Source of the DNA: an uncultured Eubacteriales bacterium
Lineage (GTDB): Bacteria > Bacillota > Clostridia > Christensenellales > Aristaeellaceae
Direction: 5' to 3'
Length of the DNA stretch: 8,858 bases
Assembly (NCBI GenBank): GCA_900553265.1
Contig: USDD01000101.1
Location: 1-8,858, forward strand
Shown: piece by piece, positions 1 to 5,477 of the stretch
How positions within the stretch are numbered: the stretch's first letter is position 1
Layout of the letters: every line of letters starts with the position of its first letter
Made by a program: the position numbers and the translations under genes
Notes under the pieces: generated by a model
Told to the model about the DNA's origin: nothing
The model's database searches: none
What the model saw: the letters and a program-made list of their open reading frames with translations, nothing else

Positions 1-77
1 CATTTGCATCTGACGAAAAATCCATTCGCCGGCCGACCACCTCATTTGTGCGGTGTTGCCTAAGATTTTCCACAAAG

Positions 78-115
78 AAGCCGCCGGAAGCGCAGCAAGC
101 GCGCCCGGCGGCTTT
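78..115 (+). terminator. GC-rich hairpin, probable terminator of an upstream gene
   Basis: A perfect 10-bp inverted repeat (AAGCCGCCGG at 78-87, CCGGCGGCTT at 105-114) encloses a 17-nt loop and can be extended by one G-U pair. It is followed only by TTTGCTG, so there is no proper U-tract. It lies just before the promoter region of the regulator gene, so ending transcription from the left of the window is the simplest reading. It could also work on the minus strand, where the following bases are also not U-rich. Confidence 0.5.
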
Positions 116-130
116 GCTGTGCGGAGAATT

Positions 131-145
131 CATACTGACAGTATG
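131..145. promoter_or_regulatory. Palindromic candidate operator
   Basis: CATACTG at 131-137 and CAGTATG at 139-145 are perfect inverted repeats around a single A. Arms of this size and spacing are typical for dimeric helix-turn-helix regulators. The site lies about 85 bp before the start codon of the XRE regulator, so autoregulation of the regulator-transporter operon is likely but inferred. A partial half-site-like GTATGACTG lies at 165-173. Confidence 0.45.
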
Positions 146-198
146 GGTAATTTCCGTCCGGATTGTATGACTGGTGGGTTCCATTCGCGCCCGAACTG

Positions 199-207
199 TG
201 CGATAAT
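199..207 (+). promoter_or_regulatory. Possible extended -10 promoter of the regulator operon
   Basis: TGC followed by GATAAT (202-207) forms an extended -10 element. The hexamer 17 bp upstream (179-184, TTCCAT) is a poor -35, so the promoter would rely on the TG extension or on an activator. Transcription would start near 214, immediately before the GAGGAGG ribosome binding site at 215-221, giving a very short leader. Confidence 0.35.
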
Positions 208-230
208 AGTGGGCGAGGAGGCGATGGAGG

Positions 231-1295
231 ATGAAGCTTGCGGAGAACATCCGCGCGTATCGCCGGGCGCGCTCGCTGACGCAGGAGCAGCTGGCGGAGG
301 TGCTGGACGTGACGGGCGGCGCGGTTTACAAATGGGAGGCGGGGCTTTCCCAGCCGGAGCTGAGAACGCTCATGGAGATGGCGGATTTCTTCGACACCTC
401 GGTGGACGCGCTGCTGGGCTACGAGGTGAAGGACAATCGGCTGAGCGCCACGGTGGAGCGGCTGAAGCGCTGCCGCTACACCAAGGACGACGCTGGATTC
501 GCGGAGGCGGAGAAGGCGCTGAAGAAATATCCCAACGCCTTCGCGGTGGCATACAACAGCGGCGCGCTGTACCGGGCCTTCGGCACGGAGCGGGGAGACC
601 GGGCGCTGCTGTGCCGCGGGCTGGAGCTGATGGAGAGCGCCATGCGGCTGCTTGCGCAGAACGACGACCCGAAGATCAGCCAGAGCACCATTTCCGGCGA
701 GATGGCGATGATTCTGCTCAGTCTCGGCGAACTGGATCAGGCGGTGGATCTGCTGAAGAAAAACAACGCCGACGATCTCTACAGCGATCTGATCGGGCTG
801 ACGCTGGCGGCGGACTGCCGCCGGCCGGAGGAGGCGCTGCCGTTTCTGTCGTCGGCGCTGCTGGATCGCGTGACCGATCTCGTCCGAATCGCGCTGGGCT
901 ATGTAAACGTATATTTCTATCGGAAGGATTTCGCCGAGGCGAAGGCCATGCTGGGATGGATTCTCGGCGTGCTCGCCGGGGTGAAGGACGGCGACAAGCC
1001 CTGCTTTGCGGACAAGATCGCCGTCATGTTCCGGGTGTGCCTGGCCTATGCCCATCTGCAGACCGGCGACGCGGAGGCGGCCCGGCGGGAGCTGTCCATG
1101 GCGAAGGCGACGGCGGCGAGCTACGACGCCGCGCCCGATCCCCGCGCCGGAGCGCTGCGCTTCGTGCTGGACGACGAGCGGGCGGGGGTCTACGACAATC
1201 TGGGCGCGACCTGCGCGCAGACCGTGGAAAAGGCCGTGGGAAACATGGAGAGCGACGAGCTTTGCGAGATATGGAGAGGGCTTGATGAAGAATAA
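231..1295 (+). CDS. XRE-family transcriptional regulator with helical-repeat C-terminal domain
   Basis: This is a 354-residue probable transcriptional regulator. Residues 1-64 form a typical XRE/Cro-type helix-turn-helix: an ENIRAYRRARSLTQEQLAE start, the recognition stretch GGAVYKWEAG at 29-38, and a dimer-like end FFDTSVDALLGYE. The remaining ~290 residues are alpha-helical, rich in Ala, Leu and Glu, and look like degenerate TPR repeats (for example around residues 76-105 and 255-290). Such a part could bind a ligand or protein, but no specific function is visible. The start at 231 is preceded by GAGGAGG with 9-nt spacing and gives the canonical family N-terminus. Its last 11 bases overlap the ABC transporter gene, which indicates translational coupling and control of that transporter. 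The 131-145 palindrome is the likely binding site. Its signal is unknown. Confidence 0.88.
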   Translation: MKLAENIRAYRRARSLTQEQLAEVLDVTGGAVYKWEAGLSQPELRTLMEMADFFDTSVDALLGYEVKDNRLSATVERLKRCRYTKDDAGFAEAEKALKKYPNAFAVAYNSGALYRAFGTERGDRALLCRGLELMESAMRLLAQNDDPKISQSTISGEMAMILLSLGELDQAVDLLKKNNADDLYSDLIGLTLAADCRRPEEALPFLSSALLDRVTDLVRIALGYVNVYFYRKDFAEAKAMLGWILGVLAGVKDGDKPCFADKIAVMFRVCLAYAHLQTGDAEAARRELSMAKATAASYDAAPDPRAGALRFVLDDERAGVYDNLGATCAQTVEKAVGNMESDELCEIWRGLDEE

Positions 1296-3000
1296 ACCGA
1301 TGAACCGGAAGCTGAGGGCGCAGCTCTATCGCGGCAACCGGCTGATCTTCGCGCTGGCGGTCGGAGCCGCGCTGGCGGGCGGAACGCTGAATCTGATCGT
1401 CTCGTGGATCATGCAGCAGCTCATCGACGCGGCCTCGGGCGTGCCGGGCGCGCTTCCGCTGCCCACGCTGGCGAAGCTCACCGGCGGCTACATCCTGCTG
1501 TGCGCGGCGCTGTTTCTGCTGCAATACGTCACCGAGCCGCGCTTTATCCGGCGCGCCATGCAGCAGTACAAGGATTTCGCCTTCCAGAAGCTCACCGAGA
1601 AGAGCATTTCCGCCTTTCAGGACGAGCGCACGGCGACCTATCTGTCCGCGCTGACCAACGACACGGGGAGCGTCGAGGCGGATTATCTGGCCCAGCAGCT
1701 GGATCTCGTTACCCAGGCCGTCACCTTCTTCGGCGCGCTGGCCATGATGCTCTGGTTTTCGCCGCTGCTGACGGCTGTCGCCGCGGGACTGACGGTGCTG
1801 CCGCTGATTGCGTCGCTGCTGACAGGCAAGCGGCTGCAGGCCGCAGAGCAGCGCGTCGCCGACCGCAACCGCGACTTTACCGCCGCACTGACCGACTGTC
1901 TCGCCGGGTTCACCGTGGTCAAGACTTTCCGGGCGGAGAAGGAGATTTTCAAGCTGTTCGCCGAGAATAATCGCGCGCTGGAGGGCGAAAAGTTCAGCCG
2001 TCGGCGGCTGAAGATTCTGGTGGGCATGATCGGCGCCGTCGCCGGTGTGACGGCGCAGCTGGGCGTGTTTCTGGTGGGCGCGTATCTGGCGCTGCGGGGC
2101 GGCGCGCTCACGGCGGGCGCGGTCATCATGTTCGTCAATCTGATGAACTTTCTGATTCGGCCCGTGGCGCAGCTGCCGTCGCTGCTGGCGGGGCGCAGGG
2201 CCGCGCTGGGGCTGATCGACAGGCTGGCGCAGGCGCTGGAGCGCAATCCCACCGCCGAGGGCGGCGCGGAGCTGAAGACGCTGGAGCATGGCATCCGGCT
2301 GGAAAACGTGTCCTTTGGCTACGAGCCGGGGAAGGACGTGCTGCGCGGAATCTCCGCCGAGCTTCGGGCGGGCGGAGCCTACGCCGTCGTGGGCGGCAGC
2401 GGCAGCGGGAAATCCACGCTGCTGCATCTGCTGATGGCGGGCAGCGCGGACTATCGCGGAAGGATCCTGCTGGACGACACGGAGCTGCGGGAAATCGCGC
2501 CGAAATCGCTGTACGCGCTCATGTCGGTGATTCAGCAGAACGTGTTCGTGTTCAACGCCTCCATCCGGGAAAACGTCTCCATGTTCCGTGAATTTCCCGA
2601 GGAGGAAATGGAGCGGGCCATCCGCCGCGCGCATCTCAGCGAGCTGACCCGGCGGCGCGGCGAGGAATATCGCTGCGGCGAGAACGGCAGCGGGCTCTCC
2701 GGCGGCGAAAAGCAGCGTGTGGCCATCGCCCGGAGCCTGCTGAAGAAGTCCGCGGTGCTGCTGGCGGACGAGGCCACCTCGGCGCTGGACGCGCAGCCCG
2801 CCCATCAGGTCGCCGGCGACCTCCTCGATCTCCACGGCATGACGCGCATCCTCGTGACGCACGCGCTGGAGGAATCCATGCTGCGGCGCTGCGACGACAT
2901 TCTGGTGCTGAAGAACGGCGAGCTCGTCGAGACGGGGAGCTTTGACGAGCTGATGGCGAAGAAGGGATATTTCTACGCGCTGTTTACGGTTTCGCAGTGA
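1285..3000 (+). CDS. ABC exporter half-transporter (TMD-NBD fusion)
   Basis: This 571-residue protein has one transmembrane domain fused to one nucleotide-binding domain, the layout of type IV ABC exporters that work as dimers in the cytoplasmic membrane. Hydrophobic segments lie at about 19-41, 64-84, 142-158, 160-180, 246-270 and 274-291, giving six helices. The ATPase is complete: A-loop Tyr346, Walker A GGSGSGKST (370-378, Lys376), Q-loop Gln418, signature LSGGE (471-475), Walker B ending in Asp495-Glu496, D-loop SALD (499-502) and switch His526. An intact catalytic glutamate suits a homodimer, but a partner elsewhere cannot be excluded. The start ATG lies inside the end of the regulator gene; the reading frame is also open further upstream, but that stretch is the regulator gene in another frame. 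The substrate cannot be read from the sequence; drug, peptide or lipid export are all possible. Confidence 0.92.
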   Translation: MKNKPMNRKLRAQLYRGNRLIFALAVGAALAGGTLNLIVSWIMQQLIDAASGVPGALPLPTLAKLTGGYILLCAALFLLQYVTEPRFIRRAMQQYKDFAFQKLTEKSISAFQDERTATYLSALTNDTGSVEADYLAQQLDLVTQAVTFFGALAMMLWFSPLLTAVAAGLTVLPLIASLLTGKRLQAAEQRVADRNRDFTAALTDCLAGFTVVKTFRAEKEIFKLFAENNRALEGEKFSRRRLKILVGMIGAVAGVTAQLGVFLVGAYLALRGGALTAGAVIMFVNLMNFLIRPVAQLPSLLAGRRAALGLIDRLAQALERNPTAEGGAELKTLEHGIRLENVSFGYEPGKDVLRGISAELRAGGAYAVVGGSGSGKSTLLHLLMAGSADYRGRILLDDTELREIAPKSLYALMSVIQQNVFVFNASIRENVSMFREFPEEEMERAIRRAHLSELTRRRGEEYRCGENGSGLSGGEKQRVAIARSLLKKSAVLLADEATSALDAQPAHQVAGDLLDLHGMTRILVTHALEESMLRRCDDILVLKNGELVETGSFDELMAKKGYFYALFTVSQ

Positions 3001-3022
3001 AGCGGTTTTAAGGAGAGAGAAT

Positions 3023-3496
3023 ATGGAAAAAACGAGATTTCAGAGGGCGCGTCGCGCGCTGATTTTCTGGACGCTGTTTATCGGAATCGGCGCGGTGGGC
3101 GGCGCGGCGATGATGCTGATCGATCCCAGCGGAAGGGCGATGGGCATGGGCGCGATGCTGCCGTACTTTCAGGCGCTGCCCTTCGCCGAGGTCGTGTTTC
3201 AGGATTTCACCTTCTCCGGATGGGCGCTGCTGATTGTGAACGGCCTGACCAATCTGACGGCGGCGGGACTGCTGCTGGCGAAGAAGCGGGCGGGCGTAGT
3301 GCTGGGCGGCGTATTCGGCGTGACGCTGATGCTGTGGATCTGCATTCAGTTTTACATGTTCCCGCCGAACTTCATGTCCACGAGCTTCTTCGTGTTCGGC
3401 CTCGCTCAGGCGGCGACGGGCTGGGCGGCGTGGGTGTTCCTGCGGCAGGAGGCGTTTTCCGTGAACCCGGGAATGAGCGCAAAATGCTTTGGATAA
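3023..3496 (+). CDS. Four-helix integral membrane protein, function unknown
   Basis: This is a 157-residue protein with four hydrophobic segments at about 12-32, 64-86, 89-111 and 119-140, a basic N-terminus (KTRFQRARR) and short loops. No catalytic motif is visible and I do not recognise a named family. A good ribosome binding site (AAGGAG, 3010-3015) stands 7 nt before the start. It begins 22 bp after the ABC transporter stop codon and is followed by a terminator-like hairpin, so it is the probable last gene of the regulator-transporter operon. It may be an accessory or protective membrane protein for the exporter; that role is inferred only from position. The tail after residue 140 is polar and looks cytoplasmic. 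Confidence 0.8.
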   Translation: MEKTRFQRARRALIFWTLFIGIGAVGGAAMMLIDPSGRAMGMGAMLPYFQALPFAEVVFQDFTFSGWALLIVNGLTNLTAAGLLLAKKRAGVVLGGVFGVTLMLWICIQFYMFPPNFMSTSFFVFGLAQAATGWAAWVFLRQEAFSVNPGMSAKCFG

Positions 3497-3500
3497 GCAT

Positions 3501-3533
3501 AAACAGCCAGAAGTCAGCGGCTTCCGACTGTTT
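3501..3533. terminator. Hairpin between convergent genes, probable bidirectional terminator
   Basis: AAACAG (3501-3506) pairs with CTGTTT (3528-3533) and inner GAAG (3510-3513) with CTTC (3521-3524), with two mismatches between the helices and a 7-nt loop. TATTTTG follows on the plus strand; on the minus strand the stem ends in TTT. It starts 4 nt after the membrane protein stop and overlaps the hydrolase stop codon, so it can serve both converging genes. The stem is imperfect, so strength is uncertain. Confidence 0.5.
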
Positions 3534-4149
3534 ATTTTGATGCTCGGCGGCGAATCCAGTCGTCCAGAAACTTCATCTGTTCGGCGGTGTGGAACCAGTG
3601 CTCGCCGCCCTCCATGACCGTGACGCCTGCGCGGAAGCGTCGGGCAAAGGCGCGGATGGTTTCGATGGACTGGAGGGAGTCGGCGCTGCCATAGAGGATT
3701 TCCGTCGGCGCGCGCCACTGGATCGGATGCGACCGCACGTACTGAAGATACTCCCAGGAGAGATCCTCACCGAACGTAGTGGGGATGGTCTTCCGTGCCT
3801 GCAGCGCCTCCTCCGTCTCGCCCGCCCAGGAGAGCATGCTCAGAATCAGCCGCTCCATATCCACGATGGGGGAGATCAGCCAGGCTCTCAGGATGGAATC
3901 TGAAATGTCCGCACTCATGGAGAAATACGCGCCTATGCTCACGGCGATCAAAGAAATCTCATCGTAATTCGCCTGCAGCGCCGCGATTTTCTCGGAAAAC
4001 TCTGCCTTTGCGCTCCATGGATTTTCTGAATGGTAGTCGGATCCGACCACATCGGCTTCGGGGAACAGCGGGCGGTAATGCTCCGCCTCGGCGGCGCTGC
4101 CGCCCTTGCCGTGCACGTACAAAACGACGGCTTTTGATTTGGAATTCAT
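3532..4149 (-). CDS. Alpha/beta-hydrolase-like protein
   Basis: This is a 205-residue probable cytoplasmic serine hydrolase with no signal peptide. It begins with a hydrophobic beta strand running into HGKGG (13-17), the usual oxyanion-hole loop. The nucleophile elbow is AVSIG (69-73) with Ser71, a variant of Gly-X-Ser-X-Gly with alanine first. Asp157 in LYGSADS and His184 in GGEHWFHT fit the acid and base of the triad in order and spacing. At about 205 residues without a large lid insertion it resembles compact esterase or thioesterase-like members of the fold. The substrate is unknown. A ribosome binding site AAGGAG (4159-4164) lies 9 nt before the start. It follows the lipoprotein gene by 71 nt on the same strand, so co-transcription is likely, and it converges with the membrane protein gene. 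Confidence 0.85.
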   Translation of the reverse strand: MNSKSKAVVLYVHGKGGSAAEAEHYRPLFPEADVVGSDYHSENPWSAKAEFSEKIAALQANYDEISLIAVSIGAYFSMSADISDSILRAWLISPIVDMERLILSMLSWAGETEEALQARKTIPTTFGEDLSWEYLQYVRSHPIQWRAPTEILYGSADSLQSIETIRAFARRFRAGVTVMEGGEHWFHTAEQMKFLDDWIRRRASK

Positions 4150-4220
4150 GTTTGGTTACTCCTTGGGGGATTGTTTCGAAATGAAGTATGGATGCAAAAT
4201 GCGCAGCGGCGTTCTGCGGA

Positions 4221-4628
4221 TTAACCATATCCCTCAGCAACTTTTCGCCAGTTTCCGCCTTTCGTCCGAACCAGCGTCCATGTCCAGTTGTCACAGGCGC
4301 TGTTGGGCTCCAGAGAGCCGTCGCCGCCGGAGGAATCGACGCGGAAGGAGGAGGTGAGAACGATGACCTCATCCGCGCCATACTGAGCGGCCATGTCCTG
4401 AGCGGCGATGCTTTTTTCGTCGCCCGCGTAGGAAATCTCGATGAGCGTGCAGCCGCTCCAGAAGGTGCGGAATTCGGCTTTGATCACGTTGATGGCCGAT
4501 TCGATGTCGGGTAGAGAATAGATTTCACAAGGGACGCGGAGCGTCATCGCACCGCGGGTGCTTCCGCCGCAGGCACTCAGGCTGAGCGTGAGAAAGATGC
4601 AGAGCATCACACATAAGACTTTCTTCAT
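4221..4628 (-). CDS. Small secreted lipoprotein, function unknown
   Basis: This 135-residue protein starts with a lipoprotein signal peptide: basic MKK, a hydrophobic core to about residue 17, and the lipobox LSAC with Cys20 as lipidation site. The mature 115-residue part would be anchored outside the cytoplasmic membrane. It has an N-terminal helix-like stretch (DIESAINVIKAEF, 41-53), a central ISYAGDE, a strand-rich ADEVIVLTSSF (85-95) and a Gly/Ser turn before a WTWTLVRTKGGNW end. This recalls small Firmicutes lipoproteins of the DUF4829 type, but I cannot confirm that without a profile search. The start at 4628 is chosen over an in-frame upstream ATG at 4697 because AGGAGG lies 6 nt before 4628, the signal peptide starts there, and the upstream ATG falls inside the promoter. 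Hydrolase gene follows downstream. Confidence 0.82.
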   Translation of the reverse strand: MKKVLCVMLCIFLTLSLSACGGSTRGAMTLRVPCEIYSLPDIESAINVIKAEFRTFWSGCTLIEISYAGDEKSIAAQDMAAQYGADEVIVLTSSFRVDSSGGDGSLEPNSACDNWTWTLVRTKGGNWRKVAEGYG

Positions 4629-4668
4629 TGGATTCCTCCTTTTTTGAATAATTAAATTTAACATAATC

Positions 4669-4697
4669 ATTTTAACTCGAATTGTGACGTTTTGCAA
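4669..4697 (-). promoter_or_regulatory. Sigma-A-type promoter of the lipoprotein-hydrolase unit
   Basis: On the minus strand TTGCAA (4697-4692) is separated by exactly 17 bp from TAAAAT (4674-4669). Transcription would start near 4662, giving a leader of about 34 nt that carries the AGGAGG site. The surrounding DNA is strongly A+T-rich, unlike the genes on either side. Confidence 0.65.
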
Positions 4698-4814
4698 GAA
4701 AAAGAGCCGATATAACTAAAATTTAACTTATTTACAATAACAAATAAAATGAATGACTACATTTAAAAACAAAATAAAACAACAATAATCCAATCAAAGC
4801 ACGCATGCCCAGTT

Positions 4815-4844
4815 GCGAGAAGTCTGTGTATCAGACATTCTCGC
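4815..4844. repeat. Strong 12-bp hairpin
   Basis: GCGAGAAGTCTG (4815-4826) pairs fully with CAGAC (4832-4836) and TTCTCGC (4838-4844), leaving one bulged A at 4837 and a TGTAT loop. No U-tract follows on either strand, so simple termination is unlikely. It is the most stable fold in this intergenic region. Confidence 0.6.
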
Positions 4845-4871
4845 TTCAGCATTAACATTCACAAAGAAAAT

Positions 4872-4896
4872 ATTTCAATCCACATCCGAAGATGAC
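4872..4896 (-). repeat. Solitary CRISPR type I-C repeat-like segment
   Basis: On the minus strand this segment starts with GTC, forms a small CATC-TTCG-GATG hairpin and ends with GTGGATTGAAAT. The last 12 bases equal the conserved 3' end of type I-C CRISPR repeats, and GTC is their usual 5' end. It is 25 nt instead of about 32 because the stem is shorter. No second copy and no cas gene are in the window, so it could be a decayed single repeat or a coincidence. Confidence 0.2.
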
Positions 4897-4938
4897 AGCC
4901 GGGCTGCGAACCATCTCTGTTTCGCAACCGACACGAGG

Positions 4939-4968
4939 ATTGTAGCACACGAAGGAGGCACAGTGCAA
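4939..4968 (-). promoter_or_regulatory. Second minus-strand promoter
   Basis: On the minus strand TTGCAC (4968-4963) is followed after 18 bp by TACAAT (4944-4939), preceded by TGC, an extended -10. Transcription would start near 4932, about 300 nt upstream of the lipoprotein start codon and pointing toward it. It is a good sigma-A match and would produce the hairpin-rich RNA described for 4766-4932. Confidence 0.55.
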
Positions 4969-5046
4969 GCATTGCCATATTAATAATGAAGATTCTCGGC
5001 AGACGTTAAATCTTGGATAGAGTCGCGTTATCTCCCGGAATTATGC

Positions 5047-5075
5047 TTGACATTTGACGGGACGGGTGATATGAT
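5047..5075 (+). promoter_or_regulatory. Main promoter of the str operon
   Basis: TTGACA (5047-5052), a 17-bp spacer and TATGAT (5070-5075) differ from the sigma-A consensus at only one -10 position. Transcription would start near 5082, leaving a 33-nt leader with the AAAGGAG site of the first gene. This strength fits ribosomal and elongation-factor genes. It also rules out the ATG at 5079 as a start codon, because that would precede the transcript. Confidence 0.85.
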
Positions 5076-5114
5076 TTAATGGTTCGGGTATGTCTGAAAG
5101 GAGTGTGCGCGGAA

Positions 5115-5357
5115 ATGCTTGAAAAGCTCAGAAACAGCGATAAGGTTGTCGGAACGCGCAGACTCGTTCGCGCGGTTCTGGCCGGAGAAATCTCCGAGGT
5201 CTATCTCGCGCAGGACGCCGACCTGTTCATCGTCCGCCAGGTGAAGGACGCCTGCAATCAGGCAGGGGTTCGCATCGTCGAGGTGGATTCGATGAAGCAG
5301 CTGGGCGAGGCCTGCGGTGTGGACGTCAAGACCGCCTCGGCCGGCATTCGCCGGTAA
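5115..5357 (+). CDS. rplGB: L7Ae/L30e-family ribosomal protein-like RNA-binding protein (YbxF-like)
   Basis: This 80-residue protein belongs to the L7Ae/L30e/S12e/Gadd45 fold, whose small bacterial members (B. subtilis YbxF, 82 residues) bind kink-turn RNA and associate with ribosomes. Family marks are the GTRRLVRAVLAGEISEVYLA stretch (13-32), AQDAD (32-36), a variable middle, and the LGEACGVDVKTAS end (63-75), where family members usually read LGxACGI/V. The frame is open up to an ATG at 5079, but the promoter and expected transcript start lie at 5070-5082, so 5115 is the start. AAAGGAG (5097-5103) stands 11 nt before it, slightly far. It lies 120 nt before rpsL, the YbxF gene position in B. 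subtilis, but without rpoC directly upstream. Its exact role in the ribosome is not settled. Confidence 0.88.
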   Translation: MLEKLRNSDKVVGTRRLVRAVLAGEISEVYLAQDADLFIVRQVKDACNQAGVRIVEVDSMKQLGEACGVDVKTASAGIRR

Positions 5358-5367
5358 ACCCGTTCCC

Positions 5368-5390
5368 GTTCGGCGATCAGACCGCCGAAC
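5368..5390 (+). other. Hairpin in the L7Ae-rpsL gap
   Basis: GTTCGGCG (5368-5375) and CGCCGAAC (5383-5390) form a perfect 8-bp stem with a 7-nt loop, 11 nt after the stop codon. No U-tract follows, so it is more likely an mRNA stability or processing element than a terminator. The rest of the 120-nt gap ends in the AGGAGGT site (5460-5466) of rpsL; I see no convincing internal promoter. Confidence 0.5.
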
Positions 5391-5477
5391 CTCCATCGCT
5401 CTAGCTCTTCCAGGGTTGCGGAAGTGTATATAGAGGCTCAATTACACCCATAATAGTTCAGGAGGTGCTTTTCTTCA

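Larger units (their letters stand above)
4766..4932 (-). ncRNA. Candidate structured RNA or long structured 5' leader
   Basis: Reading leftward from a good promoter (4968-4939), the minus-strand transcript would contain three hairpins in about 120 nt. TTCGCA and TGCGAA pair (4905-4926), CATC and GATG close a TTCG tetraloop (4894-4883), and a 12-bp helix spans 4844-4815. The U-rich stretch at about 4780-4762 (TTTTATTTTG, then TTTTT) lies some 35 nt after the last stem, so it is not a canonical terminator. The RNA could be a free small RNA or the distal leader of the lipoprotein gene. It matches no RNA family I can recognise. Confidence 0.3.
4629..5114. other. 486-bp divergent intergenic region without a convincing gene
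   Basis: No reading frame here has a plausible start, ribosome binding site and coding character. The left third (about 4640-4800) is very A+T-rich, with runs such as AAAAACAAAATAAAAC. The remainder has average composition and holds three hairpins (4815-4844, 4883-4894, 4903-4929), two minus-strand promoters (4669-4697, 4939-4968) and the plus-strand promoter of the ribosomal operon (5047-5075). A weak inverted repeat AAGATT (4989-4994) with AATCTT (5009-5014) is also present. The region separates accessory genes from the translation operon. Confidence 0.8.

Noticed and set aside
1..63. Possible end of an upstream gene: an open plus-strand frame ending in TAA at 61-63, before the 78-115 hairpin
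   Set aside because: Only 20 codons are visible and they resemble nothing recognisable; a minus-strand frame is also open off the left edge, so neither can be supported.
53..1285. A 410-codon plus-strand frame overlapping the XRE regulator
   Set aside because: The translation is Gly/Arg/Ala-rich nonsense, while the other frame encodes a standard XRE domain.
1024..2862. A 612-codon minus-strand open frame opposite the ABC transporter, and a 331-codon one at 60-1055
   Set aside because: Both are Arg/Gln/His-rich shadows of well-supported plus-strand genes, with no convincing ribosome binding site or family resemblance.
4150..4220. Terminator between lipoprotein and hydrolase genes
   Set aside because: Only a 5-bp stem (CGCAG at 4202-4206, CTGCG at 4214-4218) with no U-tract, so the genes are more likely co-transcribed.
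4629..4697. ATG at 4697 (minus) as the lipoprotein start
   Set aside because: It falls in the -35 element of the promoter and would bury the signal peptide; 4628 has AGGAGG at proper spacing.
4800..4935. CRISPR array
   Set aside because: Only one short repeat-like segment exists; there is no second repeat, regular spacing or cas gene.
5079..5114. Upstream ATG at 5079 as start of the L7Ae-like gene
   Set aside because: It lies before the expected transcript start (~5082) and just after the -10 element; the family N-terminus and the ribosome binding site fit 5115.
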